A stretch of 64,000 nt of DNA from Acidimicrobiales bacterium (GCA_025463365.1 JAOBWM010000094.1:1-64000), one strand, 5' to 3'; numbered from the stretch's first letter, positions 50,307-58,476 are shown. The notes: a model not told the origin generated them from the sequence alone. Made by a program: numbers and translations.

Positions 50307-50642
50307 TCACGTGCGTTCCCGGCCGCAGTCCGGGGTGAGCGGCAGGACGGCCTCACACGCCCGGCCATCGAGGCGGCCGGCCACCTTGAAGGCCCACATG
50401 TACGACCGCAGATCCTGCTCGGGCGAGAAGCAGGCGCAGCACACGGGGTCGCCGTCCAGCTTCGTGGCCGCGAGCTCACGAGCGCGCCACACGACCTCGA
50501 CCGGAATGTTGTGCTCGGCACCGATGAACACCGCGCCCGTGTAGGTCACCGACGAGTGGGAGTCGATCGGCAAGACCCCAGCCGGGTCGTAGCCGGCCTC
50601 GGCCACCGCCATCGCCACCAGCGCCTGCTGCGGAGAGGTCAT
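50307..50642 (-). CDS. Hypothetical phage protein
   Basis: 111 residues from ATG 50642 (ATGA overlap). A short helical start (SPQQALVAMAVAEAGYDP), a central strand-rich part (SSVTYTGAVFIGAEHNIPVEVV) and CCACFSPEQDLRSYMWAFK. No family recognised. Confidence 0.55.
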   Translation of the reverse strand: MTSPQQALVAMAVAEAGYDPAGVLPIDSHSSVTYTGAVFIGAEHNIPVEVVWRARELAATKLDGDPVCCACFSPEQDLRSYMWAFKVAGRLDGRACEAVLPLTPDCGRERT

Positions 50643-50938
50643 CGGCCGTGCACGCCGCGCTCGTCGTGCGTCGCGGACTGGCCACGGCGTACGAGTGCGG
50701 GGAGTCCGGGCAGCGGTGACGGGCAGGCGTCGATGCTCCAGTTGCGGCCGGCGAGGGCGACCCACATGGCGAGGAGTTCGGCAGGGGTCCTCTCGTCCTC
50801 GGCGTCGGGGCCCATCATCGAGCCTTGCTCATGAGATGCCAGCGGTCCCGGCCGCAGTCCGGGGTTGGCGGCGCGCCCCACGACCTCGTCCTCGGCGTCG
50901 GAGGGCGGCGGGATGAGGTCTTCGCCGGGGCCCGTCAT
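50639..50938 (-). CDS. Hypothetical phage protein with duplicated start region
   Basis: 99 residues from ATG 50938 (ATGA overlap). An inner Met (MMGPDAEDERTPAELLAMW) repeats the sequence at the annotated start (MTGPGED). DNA around 50805-50845 is a degenerate copy of 50922-50962, so the N-terminal 40 residues may stem from a duplication. Function unknown. Confidence 0.5.
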   Translation of the reverse strand: MTGPGEDLIPPPSDAEDEVVGRAANPGLRPGPLASHEQGSMMGPDAEDERTPAELLAMWVALAGRNWSIDACPSPLPGLPALVRRGQSATHDERGVHGR

Positions 50939-51120
50939 CGCGCCTTGCTCGTGAGGTGCCAGCCCTTGCAGCGCGGGCACTCGTAGGCCCGAGCCGGCCT
51001 CACCATCCGGTTGCTCGACTCGGTGCGGCGCAGTGCGCGAGTGGCGGCCTCGTGGTCCCGGAACCGGGTCTTGCCCGACGGGCAGCGCTTGGTGTGGCTC
51101 TTGGCCACCGTCCGTCTCAC
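50935..51120 (-). CDS. Small zinc-ribbon-like protein
   Basis: 61 residues from GTG 51120 (GTGA overlap). The pattern KRCPSGKTRFRDHEAATRAL then YECPRCKGWHLTS is common among small actinobacterial and phage proteins. Three cysteines and two histidines suggest one metal site. Function unknown. Confidence 0.65.
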   Translation of the reverse strand: MRRTVAKSHTKRCPSGKTRFRDHEAATRALRRTESSNRMVRPARAYECPRCKGWHLTSKAR

Positions 51121-52208
51121 CGACCCTTCTTCTTGCTCTTCTTCTTTGACTTGGTGTCGGCGGCCTTCAACTCGGCCACACGCTCGAGCTCCTGGCGGGC
51201 CCGGGCCATGTGGGTCTCGTTGATCGGTTGCGAACGGTGACGCATCTGCACCATCCACGTCGGCGGGTCCATGTTCAGGCCGAGGGCGGCCCGCCGGCGC
51301 CCGCACCAGATGCAGAGGCCCGGGTAGTACGGGCGGCCGTTGCCGTTGTCTCGGCGAGTGATCAGCTCCAGGCGCTGGTTGTCCTTGTAGCAGCACCGGC
51401 AGTAGAGCTCGCCGGGCCCGGGGTCGATGTCGACGGGCTCGACCTGCGTCGTCGGGTACCGCACGGCGATATCGAGGGCCTGGTTGCCCGCCCGCACCAC
51501 GAGCTCGAGGAGGCGGGTGAGGTCCTTGTGGTCCTGCGCCGCTCGGTCGCGTACGACGCCAGCGTTGCCCGTCGGGTCGCTCGGACCCCCGGTGATCTCG
51601 CCGTCGCACACCTCGCCAGCCTCGTCGCATCGGTCGATCGTCTGCTCGTGGATCCAGCACCACGGCCACTCCCGCCCGTCGTGGGTGGTCCGGGCGGCCT
51701 GGGGCTGCCCAGCCATGGCATCGCGCATCATCCGGACCTTGGGCCCGAACTGGAGCTGCAGCCGGTCGAGCTCCTCGAGGACCTCGCCGAGGCGGGTGCG
51801 GAGTGCCTGGTCGGTGGCTGGCAGCACATGGCGGGAATCGACGGGCGTCCAGCGAGGACCAGGCGCCACCGGGCCCGACGGGCGGGCCGGCTCAGGGTTG
51901 ACCTTGGCCGAGGGCTGGACGAAGTAGCCGAGCGCCGCCACCCGCGCCGGTCGACGAGCATCCTCGAGCTCGCGGACCCGCTGCACCTTCGCCCGCCGGA
52001 ACGAGTTCATCGAGTCGAAGCACCAGCCCTCGGGATCATCCCGACCGTCCTGCACGTAGAGCTCGTCGTCCTCGATGGTGAGGGCCAAGCCGAGGGGGTG
52101 AAGCAGGCGGCGGTTGACCTCGAGCAGGTAGCCCTCGTTCGACAGCTCGTTGAGCGACAGCCTGGTGGGCTGGCTTGGATCGACATCGGGGGTTGGCGTG
52201 TTCGCCAT
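51117..52208 (-). CDS. Hypothetical phage protein with Cys clusters
   Basis: 363 residues from ATG 52208. The N-terminal part (GYLLEVNRRLLHPLGLALTI, VQDGRDDPEGWCFD) resembles a small widespread phage domain (DUF7415-like). The middle contains WPWCWIHEQTIDRCDEAGEVC and the later YCRCCYKDNQRLELI...LCIWCGRR forms a treble-clef-like zinc site. The C-terminus is a Lys run (KSKKKSKKKGR). Likely nucleic-acid binding. Confidence 0.55.
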   Translation of the reverse strand: MANTPTPDVDPSQPTRLSLNELSNEGYLLEVNRRLLHPLGLALTIEDDELYVQDGRDDPEGWCFDSMNSFRRAKVQRVRELEDARRPARVAALGYFVQPSAKVNPEPARPSGPVAPGPRWTPVDSRHVLPATDQALRTRLGEVLEELDRLQLQFGPKVRMMRDAMAGQPQAARTTHDGREWPWCWIHEQTIDRCDEAGEVCDGEITGGPSDPTGNAGVVRDRAAQDHKDLTRLLELVVRAGNQALDIAVRYPTTQVEPVDIDPGPGELYCRCCYKDNQRLELITRRDNGNGRPYYPGLCIWCGRRRAALGLNMDPPTWMVQMRHRSQPINETHMARARQELERVAELKAADTKSKKKSKKKGR

Positions 52209-53317
52209 CACGGTCCTTCGAGGTTGGGGGGAGGTGATCCGGCCTTGTGCTGGGTTGGGTGAGCAACGTTCGGTTCGGTGGTGGACGAGGGCGAGACCGC
52301 CGGCGCCCTGCCGGCGCCCTGGCCGACCGGGCCCAGCCCGACCACGCCCGACCCGGCCCGGACCAGCCCGGCCAGACCCGGCCCGGCCGGCCCCGATCCG
52401 ACCGAGGCCCGACCGAGGCCCGACCGAGGCCCGTCCATGCCCGGCCCGTCTCGCGCATCACGCGAGGCTGGGCCTTGGAGGGGACCATGATCCGACGTCG
52501 GCGCGTCCTCGGCCCGGCCTTGGTTTTCCAAGGCCGCGGCCTCGGTCCGGCTTCGGTTTTCATGCACTTTCAGACCAGTGTCGGAGGGTGCCGGGCCCGG
52601 ATCGTTGGCGTCGATCGCCACGTACCCGTCGGGGTACGGCTCGGGAGGCCTGCCGTCGACCGGGGGCGCCAGGAGCGGCATGTTGGCCTCGGCCGGGGTG
52701 CGGTCGCGCTTGCGCCCGTTACACCGACCACAAGCGGTCGCGAGGTTCCAGTCGGCGTTCGGGCCCATCGGGTCGACGTGGTCCGGCACGCGCCTCGAGT
52801 TCGACTTCGTGTCGCCGCGCACGTGGGTGGTGCGCACCGCGCAGTATCGGCAGTACTCGCGATCGCGGGTGACGAACACGGCCATCTTGAGCGTCGGCAT
52901 GTCCTTGAGCTGCCGGGCGCGCTGCTCCTTGAACTTCTTGACGTCGTCGTCCTCGGCGATGCGGGACTTGTTGCAGTCGGTCCAGTCGTGGAACAGGTAC
53001 CAACCCCTCAGAAGCACCTCGACGCCGATCGACTTCTCGAGGTACTCCTGGCAGCGTTCACATCTCGCGATCGTCTCGTGGTCGTGCCACGTGCCCTCGC
53101 GGACGTTGGCCTCGACGGCCTTCCTGGCCTTCGCGGTCGTGCGGTTGTAGGCGAGGAAGTTGTAGAGCTCAAGGTCGGCCGGCGAGACCAGTCCGCCAGT
53201 CCCGGACTTGGAACAGCCGACCCCGGCCTTCTGCCACAACAGGTCCGCCTCCGCGCAGCCGAGTGCCCGGATCTTCGGGTGATCGTTGCAGCCGTCATCG
53301 CGGCGGTTCCAGCTCAT
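52208..53317 (-). CDS. Replication-type protein with HNH domain
   Basis: 369 residues. Residues 1-130 follow the layout of actinophage replication initiator-like proteins (HPKIRALGCAEADLLWQKAG, GWYLFHDWTDCNKSR). Residues ~155-205 are an HNH domain (CRYCAVRTTHVRG, RVPDHVDPMGPNADWNL, CGRCNGRK). The last ~110 residues are G/P/R-rich low complexity, encoded by 11-bp repeats at 52320-52432. The position in the early/middle region supports a role in DNA replication; the HNH could nick DNA. Confidence 0.65.
   Translation of the reverse strand: MSWNRRDDGCNDHPKIRALGCAEADLLWQKAGVGCSKSGTGGLVSPADLELYNFLAYNRTTAKARKAVEANVREGTWHDHETIARCERCQEYLEKSIGVEVLLRGWYLFHDWTDCNKSRIAEDDDVKKFKEQRARQLKDMPTLKMAVFVTRDREYCRYCAVRTTHVRGDTKSNSRRVPDHVDPMGPNADWNLATACGRCNGRKRDRTPAEANMPLLAPPVDGRPPEPYPDGYVAIDANDPGPAPSDTGLKVHENRSRTEAAALENQGRAEDAPTSDHGPLQGPASRDARDGPGMDGPRSGLGRASVGSGPAGPGLAGLVRAGSGVVGLGPVGQGAGRAPAVSPSSTTEPNVAHPTQHKAGSPPPNLEGP
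52320..52432. repeat. 11-bp iteron-like repeats inside the replication-type gene
   Basis: Three exact copies of GACCGAGGCCC (52400-52410, 52411-52421, 52422-52432) are preceded by about 80 bp of imperfect copies. The period is 11, not a multiple of 3, so selection on the protein alone is an unlikely cause. Confidence 0.7.
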
Positions 53318-53595
53318 CAGCGATCCCCCTCCAGGGCACGCGTGGCGGCCGCACGGGCGTCGATGCCGTCGAACTCGTGTCGATGGAGGTCACCGCGCCG
53401 CCAGCTCCACACGAAGCCAGCGGCGAGCCAGGCCGGGAAGGCCAGCACCGCTGCAGCGCGGACGAGGAGCGACACTCCCCCTTCGGCCACCACGATGACC
53501 ACCACCACGGCGGTGGCCACCTTGGCGATGGTCCGAGCACACCCGCCGGGGCGCAGCCCGAGCGAGTCGTCGTTGAGGAACGGGTCGTAGGTCAT
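53317..53595 (-). CDS. Small membrane protein
   Basis: 92 residues from ATG 53595. Two hydrophobic segments (TIAKVATAVVVVIVVAEGGV and AAAVLAFPAWLAAGFVW), then a charged tail. Overlaps both neighbours by 1-4 nt. Function unknown. Confidence 0.6.
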   Translation of the reverse strand: MTYDPFLNDDSLGLRPGGCARTIAKVATAVVVVIVVAEGGVSLLVRAAAVLAFPAWLAAGFVWSWRRGDLHRHEFDGIDARAAATRALEGDR

Positions 53596-53936
53596 CGAGT
53601 TTCCCCCTGCGATGAGCGAAGAGCACGGCGGCCCTCGAGTCGGTGGTGCAGACGCAGAGCGCGTCGACCGTGGTCGGTGGGCCAGGCCATGTCGGCGTTG
53701 ACCGTGATCATCTGCTTGCCGGCCAGCGCGGCTGCGGTCACCGTGGCGATGGCTGCGTCGCCAACCGGTGTCTTGACCACGTAGGTCGGGCTCGACCCGT
53801 CGGCGCGCCGCACCACGAGGGCCAGGCCGCGCCACTGGACGTCGGACACCTTGAGCCCGTCGGATGCCCTGGGTGTAACTACGGGGGTGTCATTCGCCGC
53901 GGGCGAAGGGGGTGGCGGGGTCTGATCCTGGGCCAT
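53592..53936 (-). CDS. Hypothetical phage protein
   Basis: 114 residues. Pro-rich start (QTPPPPSPAANDTP), central beta segment (WRGLALVVRRADGSSPTYVVK) and an Arg/His-rich C-terminus. No family recognised. It is divergent from the rightward gene at 54045. Confidence 0.5.
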   Translation of the reverse strand: MAQDQTPPPPSPAANDTPVVTPRASDGLKVSDVQWRGLALVVRRADGSSPTYVVKTPVGDAAIATVTAAALAGKQMITVNADMAWPTDHGRRALRLHHRLEGRRALRSSQGETR

Positions 53937-54029
53937 CGCCGGTCAGCTCCGCGCCGTGGTGGTGATTGCGGCTGCGCCGGGGCCGTCGTCTTGGCCGCAC
54001 ACGGATCGGCAGGACAGCCCGCGTCCGCC

Positions 54030-54035
54030 TACGCT
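54030..54035 (+). promoter_or_regulatory. -10 element TACGCT for the rightward membrane gene
   Basis: TACGCT lies 9 nt before ATG 54045, like the leaderless-type promoters on the host side. It would allow transcription against the direction of the surrounding phage operon. Confidence 0.4.
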
Positions 54036-54044
54036 CCCGGCTTC

Positions 54045-54443
54045 ATGATCGAGGGGGACGCAGCGCGGCGCCGCGAAGTGCGCCAGTTTGTGGCTGCCAT
54101 GGCGGCCGCCGGCGTCGCCTTCACTGCTGCAGCCACGCAGGGCACCCGCGAGTGGGTGGTGATCGCCACGGCCTTCGTCGGCGGTGGCCTTGGCACGATC
54201 GCGTGGCTGGCGTGGCTGCTGAACTCCGCCAAGGTGGCCGACGCTCCGGATGGCGTCGGCCACCTCGAGGGCGACGGCGAGGTGCGTGAAAGCCCCCATC
54301 CGCGCCCGAGCTTGCTTGCCCGGCTCGACCGGGTCGGGCGCGAGTACGAGCACGGAATGGACGTGCTCGGCAAGGTCTTGGTCCCTACCGCAGCCATCGT
54401 TGCCGCGGCGCTGGTCAGTCTCGTCGCCGTCCTGGTCCGCTAA
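54045..54443 (+). CDS. Three-helix membrane protein, candidate moron
   Basis: 132 residues. Three hydrophobic helices: about 13-32 (RQFVAAMAAAGVAFTAAAT), 37-60 (WVVIATAFVGGGLGTIAWLAW) and 111-130 (LVPTAAIVAAALVSLVAVL), with a polar loop rich in His, Asp and Glu between the last two. It is the only rightward gene in 35 kb of leftward phage genes, with its own promoter-like element and a strong hairpin behind it. This is the layout of a lysogeny-expressed moron, e.g. superinfection exclusion. No family recognised. Confidence 0.65.
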   Translation: MIEGDAARRREVRQFVAAMAAAGVAFTAAATQGTREWVVIATAFVGGGLGTIAWLAWLLNSAKVADAPDGVGHLEGDGEVRESPHPRPSLLARLDRVGREYEHGMDVLGKVLVPTAAIVAAALVSLVAVLVR

Positions 54444-54453
54444 CGCCGGGCGC

Positions 54454-54494
54454 GCCATGGCCACCGTCGGCGTGGCGCCGGCGGTGGCCATGGC
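54454..54494. terminator. Bidirectional terminator hairpin
   Basis: GCCATGGCCACCG (54454-54466) pairs perfectly with CGGTGGCCATGGC (54482-54494). A T-G wobble and four more pairs extend the stem to ~18 bp around GTGGC. It separates the rightward membrane gene from the leftward gene ending at 54534. Confidence 0.75.
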
Positions 54495-54533
54495 CCGGAG
54501 GATCCGGTCGAGCACGGGAGGGCGACGCACCTG

Positions 54534-54878
54534 TCAGTCGTCGTCCCGGTTGAGGGTGACGAGGTAGCCCTTGGCGTAGGGCACGACGGTGTTGCCCAGC
54601 TCGCGCAGCGGCGAGGCGAGGGCGTACATGGTCGCCTTCGAGACCGTCTCGAGGTGGACGAACTTGATGCTTGACTCCTTGCCCTGGAGCTCGGCGGGCT
54701 GCTGGCGGTTCTCCTTCGACGCGAAGAACACCGCCTGCAGGCGCGAGTTGGTCCTCGCCACCCGGAGGTGCTCGGTCACGACGCCGAGCGCGCCGGACTG
54801 AGTCGAGGTGGTGAGCGGCAGGCCGAGCTCAGTCAGCACGGAGAGCTGCATTTCGTCGAGGGGGGGGGTGCGGGGCAT
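54534..54878 (-). CDS. Hypothetical phage early protein
   Basis: 114 residues from ATG 54878. Sequence LPLTTSTQSGALGVVTEHLRVARTNSRLQAVFFASK then TMYALASPLRELGNTV suggests a mixed alpha/beta protein. No family recognised. Starts 35 bp after the ParB-like gene. Confidence 0.55.
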   Translation of the reverse strand: MPRTPPLDEMQLSVLTELGLPLTTSTQSGALGVVTEHLRVARTNSRLQAVFFASKENRQQPAELQGKESSIKFVHLETVSKATMYALASPLRELGNTVVPYAKGYLVTLNRDDD

Positions 54879-54913
54879 GTGGGGTCCGTTCTCCTGTTGG
54901 GGGTTGGTGGTGG

Positions 54914-56611
54914 TCAGGCGTCGGCGTCGGCGTCGCCGGCGGGCTCGGCCTTGGCGCGCTCGGCGAGTACGGCCGCCACCGCGGCGCCGGCGTCGGTGAG
55001 GATGGCCACGCCGTCGGTCTCGACGATGAAGCCACGAGCGTCGAGGTCGTCGGCGACGTGGTCGTCGAGTTCGCTGGAGGCCTTCGTGAAGTCGCGGCCG
55101 AGGTGGTGCCAGAGGGCCAGCAGGGCCGCTGTGTCGGTGTCGAGCTCCATGGCGTCGACGTCGGGGACCTTCGCCCGCTCGGCCTCGGCGTCGGCCAGCT
55201 CGAGGGTCTCGAGGTCCCACGGGGTTGGCTCGTAGCCCGAGGCGATCAGGTGGCGGATGTAGGTGACGTAGGTGCGGCTGCCCGCCCTCGCGTGCGACAT
55301 CTCCTCGCCTTCGAGGAGCATGCTGGCGAGGATCCAGCGGTCCCAGCCAGCGGAACGGCCAGCGCGCTCGAGGCCGTGGAAGAAGTCCCAGGCGTCTTCG
55401 TAGTCGTCGAGGTCAGCGGGCCGGACGCCGGGCAGGTCCGGAAGCATGCGCACCACGTCGGTGATGTTCCCGTTGTTGTCGATCAGCTCGAACAGGATCC
55501 AGGCGGTGAAGTCGTCGAGGGGCAGGGTCTCGGTCTCGGCGACGAGCACCAGGCAGAACAGGGTCCGGGCCTGCTTGGCGGCAGCGGCCGCCTCGCGACG
55601 GGCGATCGCCTCGGGATCCTCCTCTGCGACCCGCGTCGCACCGGGCAGGGGCGGGAGCTTGTCGGCGGGGATCTGGACGTCGGACCTGTTCGCCTCCGGG
55701 CCGCGGTCGCTGTGGCGGAGCGGGTCGACGCACACGGTCGTCCGCTCGACCTTGTAGATCGGGCCGGGCTGACCCGGCGTCAGCTCGAGGTAGACGGCGT
55801 GGCACGGCTCAGCCTGGTGACGGCGGGCCCCACCCTCGACGAAGCCGAGCACGGTAACGGGCGCGGGACGGCTCAGGGTGTTGAGCGCGGAGGGCTTGTA
55901 CCAGTGGCCGCCGTAGCCGTCGGCGACGTACCGGGCCGTGCCGGCCTTGGAGAGCTTCGCCACCGCGTCGGCCATCGCCGCCTTCTGGTCGCGCTCCTTC
56001 ACGTGCGTGGCGAGATCGCTGGCGGGGTGCGCGACCTTGCCCATGCCGAGCCGGTGGGCGATGTGGGACATCGCCTCGTCATCGTCGGCGTAGGGCACCA
56101 GATCGGCGGCGTCGTTGAGGGTGAGGTTGCCCTGGGTGATGTGGTGGAGCAGCCGGTCGTCGAGCTGCAGCAGCGCCAGGCGCGCCTTGACGGTGGCCTG
56201 GGCCTTGCCGACCTTCTTGGCCAGCTGGGCAACGGTGGTGCCGAGCTCGACGAGGCGGGCGTAGCCCCGCGCCTCCTCGATGGGCGTGATCGACTGGCGG
56301 TGCAGGTTCTCGATGAGCATCGCCTCGAGCACGTCGGCGAGCTCCATGTCGCGCAGGACGCACGGAACCTTGGCCAACTTCGCCCTCCCGGCGGCGGTCC
56401 AGCGCCGCTCGCCGGCCACCAGGAGGTGGATGCCGTCCTCGTCCGGAGGGAGCACCAGGCAAGGCTCGAGGATGCCCTTCGACTTGATCGAGGCGGTGAG
56501 CTCGGACAGGTCGCCCAGGTCCTTGCGGATGTTGTCGGGGTGCGGGGCGACGAGGTCGTAGTCGAGCTCCACGAGCTCGAGGACGGGGGCCTTGGCGGTC
56601 TTGGTGGTCAT
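54914..56611 (-). CDS. ParB/RepB/Spo0J-domain protein
   Basis: 565 residues from ATG 56611. Residues 12-105 form a ParB N-terminal domain (VAPHPDNIRKDLGDLSELTASI, LLVAGERRWTAAG with the GERR box). HTH-like KorB/Spo0J central region follows (LENLHRQ-type IENLHRQSITPIEEARGYARL, LAKKVGKAQATVKARLALL). The ~300-residue C-terminal part has no known domain and ends in a D/A tail. May act in partitioning, as CTP-dependent clamp or as a host-gene regulator; an episomal state is not implied because integrase is present. Confidence 0.85.
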   Translation of the reverse strand: MTTKTAKAPVLELVELDYDLVAPHPDNIRKDLGDLSELTASIKSKGILEPCLVLPPDEDGIHLLVAGERRWTAAGRAKLAKVPCVLRDMELADVLEAMLIENLHRQSITPIEEARGYARLVELGTTVAQLAKKVGKAQATVKARLALLQLDDRLLHHITQGNLTLNDAADLVPYADDDEAMSHIAHRLGMGKVAHPASDLATHVKERDQKAAMADAVAKLSKAGTARYVADGYGGHWYKPSALNTLSRPAPVTVLGFVEGGARRHQAEPCHAVYLELTPGQPGPIYKVERTTVCVDPLRHSDRGPEANRSDVQIPADKLPPLPGATRVAEEDPEAIARREAAAAAKQARTLFCLVLVAETETLPLDDFTAWILFELIDNNGNITDVVRMLPDLPGVRPADLDDYEDAWDFFHGLERAGRSAGWDRWILASMLLEGEEMSHARAGSRTYVTYIRHLIASGYEPTPWDLETLELADAEAERAKVPDVDAMELDTDTAALLALWHHLGRDFTKASSELDDHVADDLDARGFIVETDGVAILTDAGAAVAAVLAERAKAEPAGDADADA

Positions 56612-56976
56612 GAGGGGGAGGTCCTTCGGTTGGTGATGGCCCGGGCGGCCGCGGTGGCCCACCCGGTCTGGGGGGTGACGACGCCGGCGGCGTCGACGTG
56701 GCAGTACGAGCGGTCGGCGGCGACCAGCCACGCGCCGCCGTAGGTCTCGGCCGCTGCCGCGGCGCGGAGGGCGGCGATCGACAGGTCCCGGATTGCTTCG
56801 CTCGAGCGCACGAGGCCGAGGCCGAGCTCGTCGAGGGCAGCGGCATCGAGGTCGATGGCCAGCACGCGGTACGAGGTGGCCCGGGGGCCAGGCGACGGCG
56901 GGAGAAGGGTCTGCTGCCCTGGAGGTTGGACCCGGTCCGCGTACGGGAGCGGGGACGTCCGCTCACCCCAGCCCAT
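56608..56976 (-). CDS. Hypothetical phage early protein
   Basis: 122 residues, ATG overlapping the upstream stop by one base. Mostly Ala-rich helices around YRVLAIDLDAAALDELGLG and SYCHVDAAGVVTPQTGWA. Unknown function; coupled to the ParB-like gene. Confidence 0.5.
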   Translation of the reverse strand: MGWGERTSPLPYADRVQPPGQQTLLPPSPGPRATSYRVLAIDLDAAALDELGLGLVRSSEAIRDLSIAALRAAAAAETYGGAWLVAADRSYCHVDAAGVVTPQTGWATAAARAITNRRTSPS

Positions 56977-57392
56977 CAGCGGGCCTGGCCCGGGAGCGGC
57001 CGCGGCGCGCGCGCTGCCGCCAGGACGAGCAGGAAGTCGATCGCCGGGCGGAGGTCGGAGCGGTCAGCCCCCTGGACGGCCAGCAACGCGCCATCGGCAT
57101 CGCCGTTGCCCTTTGCGGCCAGCACGGCCGCACCGAGGTGCATCCCGGACGAGGCGGCCGTGGACAGCCGGGCTACGAACGGGTGCGCACAGTCCGGGTG
57201 GCCGCAATTCGGCATGCTCGCCACGATCAACCCAGCGAGCGAGTACATCGCCTCGAAGCTCGGACCGCGCCGGCGGCCGATGTTGCGGCGGATCGCGTCG
57301 CAGGTAGCGGTGTCGCCGAGGCGGTAGGCGGCGACGCAGAGAGCGACGAGGTCGGCGCGCTCCTCGGTCGACCGCCGAGCCCAGCGCTTCAC
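56976..57392 (-). CDS. Hypothetical phage early protein
   Basis: 138 residues from GTG 57392. A basic helical start (KRWARRSTEERADLVALCV) and a CGHPDCAHPF segment, a possible metal knuckle. No family recognised. Confidence 0.5.
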   Translation of the reverse strand: MKRWARRSTEERADLVALCVAAYRLGDTATCDAIRRNIGRRRGPSFEAMYSLAGLIVASMPNCGHPDCAHPFVARLSTAASSGMHLGAAVLAAKGNGDADGALLAVQGADRSDLRPAIDFLLVLAAARAPRPLPGQAR

Positions 57393-57760
57393 GCCTCACC
57401 ACCGTCGAGGTAGCGCCACTCGATGCGGGTGACCGGCGTCGCTGGCGTGCACCCCTTGTGGGTCGAGCAGAAGAACTCCACGAACTCGGGCACGGTCATG
57501 TCCGGGAAGCCCTCGCGAGCGACCTCCAGGGGCGTGATCGCCATCAGCGGCTCGCGCCTGATCGCCATCACCTCGACGTCGACGATCCGCACGAGGGGCT
57601 CGCCCTGGCGGCGCCCCATCACCTTGCGGCACAACGTGAGGCGGTCGCCCTCGCGGAGCAGGCGCCGGCCGGCCTTGTTCTTCCACCAGCCGACGCGGCG
57701 GGTGACGGTCTTGGTGCGGGCGCGGACGGCGTCCTCTGTGAGCGAGACAGACATGAGCAT
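57389..57760 (-). CDS. ASCH-like domain protein
   Basis: 123 residues from ATG 57760. The early motif KTVTRRVGWW, then LREGDRLTLCRKVMGR and RIVDVEVMAIRREPL, resembles the ASCH (PUA-like, RNA-binding) beta-barrel. The C-terminus has FVEFFCSTHKGC. Phage ASCH proteins may act in RNA metabolism; moderate confidence. Confidence 0.55.
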   Translation of the reverse strand: MLMSVSLTEDAVRARTKTVTRRVGWWKNKAGRRLLREGDRLTLCRKVMGRRQGEPLVRIVDVEVMAIRREPLMAITPLEVAREGFPDMTVPEFVEFFCSTHKGCTPATPVTRIEWRYLDGGEA

Positions 57761-58476
57761 CAGGCGCTCCCCTCCTCGGCCGCGGCGAGGGCATCCCAGG
57801 CGAACACCGCCCATGGGGCAGTCGGTCCGTCGGCGGCAGGGCACCACCAGCCGACGTCCTCACACCCGCAGCGGTAGCCACTCGGCCCGGGTGCGGCCAC
57901 GTGTTCGGCGACGAGCGTGACGAGACCGGCGATCGCCAGCTCGTCGAGCGCCGTGTTCGTCGCCGTGAAGCCGATGTGGGCTGCAGCCGCTCGGGCGTGG
58001 GCCCGTGTCGGTGGGCCGTCGCCACCGATCGGGACGAAGAGATCCCCGTCGCAGCTCTCGACGACGCTGGCGTCATCGAAGGCTGGAGGGTCGTAGGACG
58101 TGCCCCACGAGGTGCGCATGGTCTTGGTCTCGCCGGCGTGGCGGGCATCGTCGGTCCACCCGCTACACACGTCGCACATGCGGCTCGCGAGTTTGCGGGG
58201 GTTGCCGTCCTTCGCTACGAAGTCGTGCGGGCGACCCATCGCGTCGAGGCGGCGCAGCTCCTGCGCTCGGCTGTTGAGGAGGCATCGGGCGCACATCAGG
58301 TCCAGGCCGGCCAGCAAGGGCTTCTCGCACCGGCAGGAGTCACCGGAGGACGAGGCCCGGAGCGCGATCCGGATGAGCGCAGCGAAGCCGTCGGACTTGA
58401 CAGCGGCGTCGCCTGACCACGCGAGGTCCAGCGCGGCTACCAGATCGGGGTGCGTGCCAGGTCGATGTTCGGCCAT
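57760..58476 (-). CDS. Cys-rich hypothetical protein
   Basis: 238 residues from ATG 58476. Three cysteine clusters: SCRCEKPLLAGLDLMCARC, SRMCDVCSGW and GYRCGCEDVGWWC, which suggest two or three zinc sites. The middle is acidic. No family recognised. Confidence 0.55.
   Translation of the reverse strand: MAEHRPGTHPDLVAALDLAWSGDAAVKSDGFAALIRIALRASSSGDSCRCEKPLLAGLDLMCARCLLNSRAQELRRLDAMGRPHDFVAKDGNPRKLASRMCDVCSGWTDDARHAGETKTMRTSWGTSYDPPAFDDASVVESCDGDLFVPIGGDGPPTRAHARAAAAHIGFTATNTALDELAIAGLVTLVAEHVAAPGPSGYRCGCEDVGWWCPAADGPTAPWAVFAWDALAAAEEGSA

Noticed and set aside
49999-50310. 103-codon leftward frame overlapping the HNH gene
   Set aside because: Overlaps the clearly recognisable HNH protein in another frame; no family features.
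54914-56611. ParB-like gene as evidence for a plasmid-phage
   Set aside because: A tyrosine integrase and tRNA junction are present and no ParA or plasmid replication protein is seen; phage ParB-domain proteins are common in integrating phages.
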